Shown: in pieces, positions 55,686 to 64,000 of the stretch
How the letters are laid out: every line of letters starts with the position of its first letter
How positions within the stretch are numbered: the stretch's first letter is position 1
Assembly (NCBI GenBank): GCA_014529385.2
Contig: CM043962.1
Location: forward strand, 88,873,180-88,937,179
Direction: 5' to 3'
Length of the DNA stretch: 64,000 bases
From: Adiantum capillus-veneris
Lineage: Eukaryota; Streptophyta; Polypodiopsida; Polypodiales; Pteridaceae
The notes under the pieces: model-generated
Seen by the model: only the letters and a program-made list of their open reading frames with translations
Database searches by the model: none
Told to the model about the DNA's origin: nothing
Position numbers and translations under genes: made by a program

Positions 55686-55984
55686 CAGATGGTTCTGTGG
55701 TTTAATTGAGCGGTAAGCCTCCATTTTGGTGAGAGATGAGCAGCTAGGAGAAAGAGAGCCCCTTCTGTTCACCTCTACCTGCTCCTCCACTGTCCTTCCC
55801 GTCCGGCTCGTCCTCCACTGCAATCCGACATTCGCGCTTATGAGCATTTTGATGTCCGCCCAACGCCTGCAAACTGCCGAACTCTCACCCACAAAATTGC
55901 CTTACCCAAGAGCTCTTTGACTGCTAGAAGCCCCTCTATCGAGCTTGCCTGTGGCACCCCACGCTCCTTGGCTCCCTAGTATGC

Positions 55985-56050
55985 AGTTGCAACCATTCCG
56001 CGCCGGCGCGGACTGGTTGCAGTAGCAAACTAGTGCAGGTAGGGTCATTT
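55985..56050. repeat. Diverged, half-truncated copy of the palindrome
   Basis: TTGCAACCATTCCGCGCC, GGCGCGGACTGGTTGCAG, then TAGCAAACTAGTGCAGGTAG. The right arm follows the right arm of 55421-55530 with substitutions; the left arm stops matching after about 20 bases. Confidence 0.75.
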
Positions 56051-56059
56051 ACAAAAGAG

Positions 56060-58000
56060 GAAAATTACCCCCGATATTTTGTCCTAAATTCCCAAAATGC
56101 CCTATAGATGTTCCAAAATTCCCAAAATACGCGGAGTTTTGAGATTAAATTTCTCCAAAGATTAAAAAAAAAAGCTTTTCATAAGAAGACTGATTGTCTA
56201 TCAATACAAGATGCTAAAACTAGAATTTGAGTTGGTTATGTAAGCTTTGGAGACGAATTGCTTCATTATTTTTGAACATAATTGCCCTTTTTGTGAGGTA
56301 ATTTGTAACAAAGTACATGCTAAGCACTCAAAGTAGATCTCAATTGTCAAAAAGGAATAAAGATTAAAAAATCTTGAAGAATCCAACCAAAATAGATACA
56401 AGGGTATTTTGGGAATTTCTAAAATTTGAGGGATATTTTGGAAATTTCCACAAATTAGAGGGGTACTTTGGTAATTTTCCCTTGAAAAAAATAGCATTTG
56501 TCAAAATGAGTTGGATTCCAAGCTTTTGTGAATGACTTATTTTTTGTTGTCGCTTGTCTCACTCGCACCTACAATTTATGCGTTTTGCCCATTTGTTGCT
56601 TTCTGCCCATAGAATCACGCCCACAAAATCCCGCTTTTGCTAAATATTAGACTCTCAAGAATGTGGGATCCTTGAGAGCCTGCCATGTAGCCGTAGGGAC
56701 AACATGCTTAGTAGATTAACCAGTCAGCAGTTCGTTCCACCAAACGTGTTTGAACATATATAGGCTACAAATGAGCACGAACTCTGTTCAACACAGCTCG
56801 GGATCCGAACTAGGGCGGGCTACAAATGAGCACGAACTCTGTTTAACATAAGTCAGGATTCGAACCAACACTCTCAATTCATTCCAGCATGGTATACCCC
56901 ATAGTGCAAATGACATTCGCTTACAGTCCGATATTTATCCTAAGTAACAGACAACAACTCTGTAATAGATTGGAGGGACTTTGGATTGTAACCATAGACG
57001 TTGGCATGTAGAAGAAACAATTCTATTGTACCTCTGTTTTTGTGATGATTTCTCTTGTTTACCTATTGCTGCAAAAGATCTTGTAGGCTTTGGAAGTTGT
57101 AAATCACCATTCTATGAGCTAGGACTAAAAGATTCTTTCAATCTTGCCTGGATATCCTAGGATTAGATGATTCTCTAGTTGTGACATGGCCTTGGGTGTT
57201 TTTAATAGTGAGAGCACTCACAATATAGAAGCTTTTAAGGAATTGTTGCTTCATGACTTTATCTCTGCATCCAACATGCAAATGCACATGAGCTAGACTT
57301 GGACCTTTCTTGTGTAGAAGAACTTGCATTTGGCTCTCGATCGTATCGTTTCTATCTACTAATCTCACAATAGACTCGTTAGGCAAGAAATTGTCTTTAA
57401 GGAAAGTGGTTCCAAAAGCAAAATGATCAGATAAAGCAGCCTTTTGGAGGTCTTGCAAGGCACCTCTTCGAGCTTTATTTTATCCTTAATTTGCAATTAG
57501 GAGGGCTCCGAGAATTAAGAGGCAGCTTAGAAGCCAATGTTGCACAGGTTGCCAACAAACTTAAGCGAGACGAGAAGTCATCACTTGAACTTTTGGTGAT
57601 TAGTAAACTGAAGCTTGCCAAATTTTTTACAACCTATTTTTGAGAGGAGGTATGCCACATGGAATTGAATTGTATATGTTTCAAGTGGGACGAGATTTCT
57701 TGTGCCTCACGTATTCAATTTTCATATTGGTTCTAAAATCTCATTTTTTGTGGATTGAGTGTTAGATTTGTGTAGTGAAAGTATGTGCATGGCATAATTT
57801 TTTTCTTTCACCATTGTTAGTATTGTGTCAATTTGCTCGAATTTGTCTTCGCTCGATTCATTTTGCTCGGTGATTAGAAATCCCATTGCAAACACTGGAT
57901 AAATGTTGCCTTCAATTGTTGTTTTAGCTAAAATGAAATGACAGAATTTCTTGGTGAATGGCCCTATATAATAGGGTTTACCTTTTTGTGGGGGGTAAAC
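56060..58000. other. No gene seen
   Basis: AT-rich DNA. The GGGCTACAAATGAGCACGA block near 56815 repeats one at about 56765 (about 52 bp apart). A 106-codon frame on the minus strand at 57138-57458 has no recognisable motif. Confidence 0.45.
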
Positions 58001-58069
58001 ATACGGCCTGGTATACTCTGTTATGGCTGGCGTTGTTGGTATGATACTGATGGTGTGCCTCTGAGGTTG

Positions 58070-58500
58070 TTATCGAGGTTACCATTACCGCTTGGTTTCA
58101 ATCTATAGTGTTTTAGTGTTGTGGATATAGAGCTTTAACATTTGCTCACTTAGCCATGAATGGGTGGTTGTGTACAAGATTATGATTGATTGTGGCCACA
58201 GTGGTTATTCTACTGATGTGTGCTTCTGGGGTTGGTATCGAGCTTACCATTCTTGCTCAGATATGATTGATTGTGTACAAGGTTATGAATGATTCTGGCC
58301 ATAGTGGTTATTCTACTGATGTGTGCTTCTAGGGTTGGTATCGAGCTTACCATTCTTGCTCAGATACGGTCTATGCCGATTTAGTGTTATGTATATTGAT
58401 CCTTTGTAAAATTTCTCAACATGGCCGAATATGGTTATTAACGATTGTGAACTGGGTTATGATTGATTGTGGCCGATTATGCTTAAGATGATGTTATAAA
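58070..58500. repeat. ~102-bp tandem repeat with flanking diverged units
   Basis: TGTACAAGATTATGATTGAT at 58171 and TGTACAAGGTTATGAATGAT at 58273 head two units, each running through CTACTGATGTGTGCTTC and GGTATCGAGCTTACCATTC. Weaker relatives lie on each side, with a shared TTTAGTGTT...ATATTGATCTT-like spacer, suggesting a higher-order unit of about 200 bp. Confidence 0.75.
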
Positions 58501-59440
58501 AGGTTGTGGATTATGGTAGATACGGTTGTAAATGGACTACTCATGAGGCTGTAAATGGTTGCTTATTGCATCAAAGTTATGGCCATGGCGACTCACTTTC
58601 CTAGCTTTTTGAACAAATATGGAGCTATGGAATATCCCATCTATATGTTGTATGTTTTAGGGGAGTCACACTCATACTTACTGCCTTACATGTGGTTTTG
58701 ACTCCGTCTAGGGATATGTAGGACTTAATACACCCTTTTATGTTACATGTGACTCCAAAGTATAGATCGACTACACGTATGAGCATTGTCACTGACCCTG
58801 AAAAATAGCGGCAATTAATGCCAAAATCTTAAAGTCAAGAAACATGTATATGTGGCCCACTTCGAGGCTAAATTGCCTCATAAAACTTGTCTCTGGTCTT
58901 ATCTCATGAGAGCTTGCAAAGCTAAAGGGGCTCCAAATGTTTTTTTCCCTTGTAAATGAAACCATCTCTCAATATATGAGTAGCTTCACATTTCTTATTA
59001 TTTATCTTTGAAAGAATTTTACTTGGGTGACATCTATAACATGTGGGATTCCCATGCATCACCTGCATGGGGTGCCAATGCTAACTAAACGTTGTGTTGT
59101 TTCCATGGGTGCAGGTGAGGGTTACCTTCTCAACTATGGTTTTCAAAGTTCCTTGGGTTGAAGATGGCGGACTTATATATCTTCAGGCTCTTGATTCTCT
59201 TGTACTTGTGTATAAAGTCTGTTCTGTACTATGAATGGGAATTATACCACCTTTTCATTGACATAATTTCTAGTATCTTTTGTAATTTGAAAGGATTCTT
59301 TGGTGTTTATGCTATATTGTTACCGGAACACACACGCACCTAACAGATGGGCTCTCTTCACACGGCCCTTATAGGTTCTCCTGGTTGGTTGAAGACTGAA
59401 GAGGCTACCAGTTCTTACAATTAGTCATTTATTTCTCTAA
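58501..59440. other. No gene seen
   Basis: Ordinary AT-rich sequence leading to the reverse-transcriptase relic. No TATA-hairpin leader like that at 43.9 or 63.5 kb is visible here. Confidence 0.4.
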
Positions 59441-59458
59441 TTAACACCTTGTTTGACC

Positions 59459-60880
59459 ATGCAGAGCTTAGCACTATCTCAAGGGTTAGAGCTTCCTACT
59501 GAGCCTCTTTCTAAAGCCTTACTTCAAGTACTTAGATGCATTCATGACCCTTTGATATCTGAATTAATAGTAGCAGCTTCTGCTAATTTAGCCAACTCCT
59601 TGATTCAAACCATGTCATTTGATAAGTGTGTTCATACACTCGCCCAACTTGTCAACAACTCTAAAGAATGGGTAGCAGACCTATCTGAATTCATAGAGAG
59701 CATTCCCACTCTGACACTTGCTCACAAAGGAAAGTTAGCCAAATTCTCTTCTGAAGGTGCTGAACTGACCAACTACTTACGCAAATTATGTGGTCTCACC
59801 CTTGGATTTGTTTCAGTTCCTTTAATTATGGTACAAATAGTATCCAACAATTTATTTTGCAGGGACCCCTTGACCCTAAATGCTTATGGAAATGGTACCT
59901 AAAGTTTCTGGCGTTTTTCCCTTCTTACCATCAAAACAAGTTGAAATCGAATCCCTTGGTGTGGACCATCACCTTTGCGCCCTTCCTAACAAAGGCTTTT
60001 TAGCTCCTATCTCTATCAAAACCTGGGTCTTTTTAGCTAATCTTTTGGCATCTTCAATAGAATAAGCATGATTTAAAGTATTAAGAGGCGTCTAGTCTCT
60101 TGATAAAGGTGACCTTATTAAAGCTCGTTTCACTATGCGGTTTCTTGATACAAAAAAATGTGGCTCAAACACTGGTTTGTATGTACATACCAAGGGCTTG
60201 ATGGAGTTCTCCAAAAGTAACTCTGAGTACTACATTGAGTCTATTTGGAACATTTACATGCGTTATGTCAAATGCGCTTGTCGATTTCTTGACCCTAAGG
60301 CTTCCCATGAATCAATCATTATCTATTTTGACCATTCTATATGGTATGCCCTCAACAACTTGGATCTCATGTTTCCTGACACTCCTTCTGCTCACTACCT
60401 CTCCCTTTTCTACTCTTGGCTTGGAGGCTAGGCCAAGGAACTTGTGTTAGCTCAAATGGATTTTATTTAATTTCGCTCCCTTATGCTCTCTCTTCTCAAA
60501 GAGCTAGCTGTAGAAAAACCCGGGCTTCCTTTGACTATGTATGGTAACTATCTTGGTATTAAAACTCTCCTTGGATTTCTAAAACCTAATACAAATGCAG
60601 AAGGTTCCCCTAATCTTAAAAGACCCAACTCTCTCATATCTCCCACTTCTTCGACACATCTTTTTTGACTCCAGCCTCCTCTTCTGCTGAGTGTTATGGA
60701 GGGAGAGGGAAAGCAAGAAGCATGATTAGAGGGAGAGGTAGAGGGTATCTTGTCAAACACTTGTTGGATTTGTAATGCAGGTACTGTGTAATGGGGTTGG
60801 CATAGAAGTAAATTTCGATGGATCTTAGATGCTTTCAATTTCCTTCTTTTCGATATTACGAAACATGTCACTGAAGGACT
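59459..60880 (+). pseudogene. N-terminal region of an RT-bearing gene, unknown domains
   Basis: ATG 59459 starts MQSLALSQGLELPTEPLSKAL. Helical, leucine-rich residues follow to LGFVSVPLI (59840), then frames shift to 59880 (FLPSKQVEIESLG), 60135 (MRFLDTKKCGSNTGLYVHTK, YYIESIWNIYMRYV) and 60483 (LLKELAVEKPGLPLTMYGNY). Their orderly succession on one strand before the RT suggests one protein of 400+ residues broken by frameshifts. No domain is recognised. It may contain the RNA-binding or DNA-binding part of the RT element. Confidence 0.45.
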
Positions 60881-61560
60881 CATTTTGATATGTGACAAGC
60901 TCAAAAACATATGTGATATTAAAAGAAAAGATGTAAGGTGCTTCTCAAAAGTGGACATCCAACCTTTTTGGGTAATTGGTAACTCGTATGATGTCATCTT
61001 AAACCTTCCATCTGCCATTTATTCAGTATATACAGTTGATATTACCCAATGCTACAAAAATATCCCTCTAGTAGGTGAATATGGTCTCATAAATGTATTG
61101 AATTTTCTCATAGACTTCTCCATTAAAGCCAAAGAAGGGTTCTCTGGCCTGTCCTTTGTTAAGACAGCTAGGTGGGTAAAGAAAGTAAGCAAGACTTCCC
61201 CTCTTCACATGAATAATATGCAATTTCAAATAATCATTCAATGGGTTCCAAACCACTACTATGTTGTACTTGGTAATGGCTACTTTCGTCAAACACATAG
61301 CAATCCTATGGGATTCTCTTATTCTCCTGCTATGTGTAACCTTTATTTGCTATATCCTGAATATAAATGGATTATTAGGCATATTTCCCATGCAGATGGG
61401 CTATCTTTGCTTATAAAATGTAATCACACTTTTAGATTTATGGATGACATATTAAGTATCAATAATCCCAACTTTTAGATTTATGGTTGACATATTAAGT
61501 ATCAATAATCCCAACTTTGCCCAGTAGGTGTTGGATATCTATCCTCCTTGTCTAGTGTTT
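60800..61560 (+). pseudogene. Reverse transcriptase of Penelope/TERT-like type
   Basis: The RT entry is seen as DAFNFLLFDITKHVTEG and VDIQPFWVIGNSYDVILNLP. Then motif A is VDITQCYKNIPL (first catalytic Asp at 61038), motif B is SNPMGFSYSPAMCNLYL, and motif C is FRFMDDIL (Asp pair at 61443 and 61446). After a 43-bp tandem duplication the second motif C reads MVDIL and the frame is lost. VLDIYPPCLVFEPTF follows. The DI-x-CY-x-NIP and MG-x-S-x-SP pattern differs from LTR, LINE and copia RTs and fits the Penelope/TERT-like branch. No GIY-YIG endonuclease is found downstream. A decayed retroelement gene. Confidence 0.6.
61428..61513 (+). repeat. 43-bp tandem duplication of the RT catalytic motif
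   Basis: ACTTTTAGATTTATGG begins at 61428 and 61471. The first copy encodes MDD. In the second the codon for one Asp is GTT-shifted (MVD). The length breaks the frame and creates a stop. Confidence 0.9.
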
Positions 61561-62030
61561 GAACCCACCTTTCTAGAATAAGAAACTGTCAACGGTATTG
61601 CCTTCACTAAAACGCACTAAGTATTTGTCCATTGAACTGAATATTGACACTTACTATGTTGGTGACTTCTCCACTAGATGTTTTTGGAAACGAGATCACC
61701 TTTAGCTTACTACTCCTGAGTTTGTAGTGAAAAAGAGCAATAGGCCGTTAAAAATTGCTCTACCTACCTATTGAAGTACTCTTCATTTAAATAGTTGCTC
61801 ATCCTCTAATGTATTTCAACCCTAGAAGAAATGGGGGTCCTTATTAGGAAGTTTCAAGCTAAAGACTTCCATAAAAGAGTTTTGATTTCTACGATAACGA
61901 CAACTCTGAGTAAAAAAGATTGGCCTGGAGTCAAGTTTGATGTTGCATTACTTAGTCTTTTACTAAGGAAGCAGGCGCATATCTAATGAGCCTATTAGAC
62001 TCATTAGTTATGATGCTTGGGTAAGGGTGG
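61560..62030 (+). pseudogene. Decayed RT C-terminal region
   Basis: Fragments in shifting frames such as GDFSTRCFWKRDH and FQAKDFHKRVLIS suggest the thumb or connection region of the RT gene, but stops occur every few codons. I cannot define an end. Confidence 0.3.
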
Positions 62031-62032
62031 GT

Positions 62033-62116
62033 TCACACACACACACACACACACACACAATTACATGAGTCCTTTCATTTGACTCACCACTTAACACACA
62101 CACACACACACACACA

Positions 62117-62196
<80 letters not shown>

Positions 62197-62230
62197 TACA
62201 CGAGTCCTTTCATTTGACTCACCACTTAAA
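62033..62230. repeat. CA microsatellites flanked by a 35-bp direct repeat
   Basis: AATTACATGAGTCCTTTC-type sequence at 62059-62095 recurs at 62195-62230 with one base changed. CA runs precede each copy (62033-62058 and 62095-62192). The arrangement is a duplication of CA run plus flank, followed by expansion. Confidence 0.88.
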
Positions 62231-63440
62231 TTGGATAAAAAAAAGCCTGGCTGTTGTTTTTCTTAAAAAAGACCCCTTCATCTACATCTCTATTAAACCG
62301 CCAATTACATGATCACACAAACAACTGTCACAGTAATAACATGTGTTTGAACGCTCGGCTAAAGGTAGGATACGAGTTGCCAAGACTACCCCATACTCAC
62401 GGGTGCATGGTGTACTGTTAAAGTATCCTCTTAGGGGATGTTCATAACTACGATACAAAAAAATCTTATGGTGAGGTAGAAACTGGGCTAGCAAGTATAA
62501 CCGCTCTAAAAACCCTTGCTTCAGTGAATGTTCTACGTAATAATATTGTGGCCCTAGGCCCATGGCTTCAGTTACCATCGCCACACGAATATTGTTCCTA
62601 AAATGCTCTAGACCTCAAAGGGTCACACACGTCACTCTGTCCTAATATGTCCACCACTTAGTTTGGGTAACAGATGTTCCTAATTGTGGAAATAGATGAC
62701 GTTCATAACGGAGTAGTGTGGCTCTCCGAGTAAATTCACTTGACTAATGAAGATGTGTTGTTGCTATGGAAAAAACCTGTTCTTGAATATAAACCATAAC
62801 ATATAATGTGTATGATACACCTGATGACTGAGTAAGCTGGAGGTGTAAACTCCGTGGAAGTTACTCTAGACTACTATACACTCGGTTCTGTAAAAAACAT
62901 GCCCGTCTTTTATAGACCCACTTTTGATTCCTGGACCAATTTGGAACTAGTACGGATTACCCAAACTAATTGACTTCTCTAAGTAGATTAACTCTCATCT
63001 TCGGGATCAGCGTATGTATACTCTAGTAATTTGCCCAAGTGGATAAGTTGTATGACACAAGCTCATCGGAGGTTTCAGTCTTATGGGTAACTGGTTGTAT
63101 ATGACCACCCAGGGCTAGGGGCAATAACTTGTAAAGAATAATGGACCGTGTATCGACCATGTGAAAGGATTACTTTCTTCTGCCATATTAAAAAAGGTCT
63201 ATTTGGGATATTTTGTCTTTTCCTTGCATTTAACATAAATATATCTCTAGATTAAAATTATATGACATCTCAGTAGCGTTTAAGTTATTCCTCTGCATTG
63301 AGTTTTCTTGTTTCACGTCGCACGCTACCGCCTGTGTACTGGAGAGAGGGTTTGTAGGCAAAAAACTGTAGTGGGTGTGTCTCGATAAGGCCTCTATCCT
63401 CTGGATCTTAGGCTGAGGTTAATCTCTAAGAATGGGGCCC
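62231..63440. other. No gene seen
   Basis: A 100-codon minus-strand frame (62282-62584) ends in CYYCDSCLCDH, suggestive of a metal cluster but without a known domain. I see nothing else supported. Confidence 0.4.
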
Positions 63441-63700
63441 TTATTGGCGACCTTGATGGCGGGAAAACTTGTCCGACTCTGGGTCCTGTCTGCAACAGAG
63501 TTGCATCAGCATCTATAAAAACCTCTCAAGGTGAGTACTCTTACTCACTTAGCATTGTGCTCTGTAATTGTCTACGTGTGCGTTCAAAACTGTTGACTGT
63601 TGTGACTTCAACATGCCGAAAAAGACTGAGAAGGGGATTGTGGAGTCTTCTTCGTCTCCTAATCTACAGGTTAACGTAAATTTTTCTCTCTATTGAAGCT
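63441..63700 (+). promoter_or_regulatory. TATA box plus hairpin leader, copy 2
   Basis: TATAAAA at 63514-63520, then a hairpin (GTGAGTA 63531-63537, TACTCAC 63542-63548) and CTTAGCATTG, as at 43.9 kb. ATG 63613 opens MPKKTEKGIVESSSSPNLQ and runs about 27 codons to a TGA near 63694. A CAG/GTTAAC junction at about 63669 could be a splice donor. The rest of the element would lie beyond the window. Confidence 0.55.
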
Positions 63701-64000
63701 TTAAAAAAATACTGTGAGCCGGACTATTTGGCTAAGATGAAGGTGCTTGAAATTTGGTAAATTGTAATGTTTGAAAAACCGGTAATTAGACTTAGTTTTT
63801 GATAAACTTCTTGTTCTGGAAACTGGTTTTTGATGGTTTATTGGAAGAGATGGGAATTGTTCCTGTTGATAAGAGTTGCCAGGTCTCGAGATTAGTGTAC
63901 TGTATGGTTTGTGAGTATTGGATGGCTTTATGACGCATGGAAGGTGGTGAGTCTCTATGGTTGATGATGTGTTTTGTGTAAAATAGCTAGTCAATAGGAA
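63701..64000. other. No gene seen
   Basis: AT-rich sequence downstream of the leader. The minus-strand frame at 63701-63994 has no recognisable motif and probably is an antisense shadow. Confidence 0.35.

Noticed and set aside
57138-57458. 106-codon minus-strand ORF
   Set aside because: Composition looks protein-like, but there is no motif, no neighbour and no paralogue in the window, so I do not call a gene.
62282-62584. 100-codon minus-strand ORF ending in a Cys-rich CYYCDSCLC
   Set aside because: No domain or context supports it; the opposite strand is closer to the RT relic's orientation.

Overview
This is a nuclear window from a plant with a large, repeat-packed genome. The evidence is wall-to-wall plant-type Ty3/gypsy and Ty1/copia retrotransposons with plant primer-binding sites (initiator-Met and Asp type), a CACTA transposon with TNP2/DUF4218/DUF4216-type domains, very long CA/CT/GA microsatellites, and no bacterial gene organisation. 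A fern, lycophyte or gymnosperm would fit the Penelope/TERT-like reverse transcriptase relic at the right end, but the sequence does not fix the species. I find no intact host gene. The one possible host exon is an S1-like fragment near 54.5 kb. Nearly every coding stretch is a decayed or non-autonomous mobile element.

Layout. (1) 1-9.06 kb: a minus-strand chromovirus relic (gag, protease and integrase tail plus chromodomain; the middle of pol is deleted). It is split by a plus-strand gypsy derivative at 1375-6456 (target duplication TATAT) that keeps only integrase and chromodomain and carries a 223-bp copia-type solo LTR at 2721-2943. (2) 9.16-12.41 kb: a decayed minus-strand copia element whose 223-bp LTR matches that solo LTR in length and ends. 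(3) 13.63-43.32 kb: a three-element nest. Element B (minus strand, 13629-43318, duplication ATTCA) inserted into a ~121-bp tandem repeat. Its sibling A (plus strand, 14196-27800, duplication GATAG) landed inside B's 3' LTR in the opposite orientation. Element D (plus strand, 31038-38103, duplication ATGG) landed inside B's pro/gag region. A and B are Tat/Athila-like gypsy elements with a tRNA-Asp-type primer site. A is 13.6 kb and carries gag with four zinc knuckles, a protease, RT/RNase H, integrase, then a second protease-like domain and further ORFs. B is about 9.0 kb without its inserts and has lost RT, RNase H and integrase. D has near-identical 1.55-kb LTRs, a gag-like gene and a large unknown ORF with a membrane segment, but no pol. 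(4) 43.3-45.0 kb: the rest of the tandem repeat, then a TATA box plus hairpin leader with a related copy at 63.5 kb. (5) 45.03-53.49 kb: a CACTA element (8459 bp, duplication TTA) with a private 173-bp satellite, a perfect hairpin before the transposase gene, a TNP2-like gene and a TNPA-like gene. (6) 53.5-59.4 kb: low-information DNA with long microsatellites, a 110-bp fold-back palindrome and a ~102-bp tandem repeat. (7) 59.4-64 kb: a broken reverse-transcriptase gene of Penelope/TERT-like type, CA microsatellites, and the second copy of the promoter-hairpin leader.

No pathway joins these genes; the biology is that of nested selfish DNA. Insertion order can be read from target duplications. 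D is the youngest of the LTR elements by LTR similarity. A is clearly older than D, and B is older than both. The points most worth following up are D (a possibly active non-autonomous element with unrecognised proteins), the second DTG protease domain downstream of integrase in A, the conserved DGG active site in the main protease of both A and B, the satellite-bearing CACTA element, and the covarying hairpin leader shared by 43.9 and 63.5 kb.
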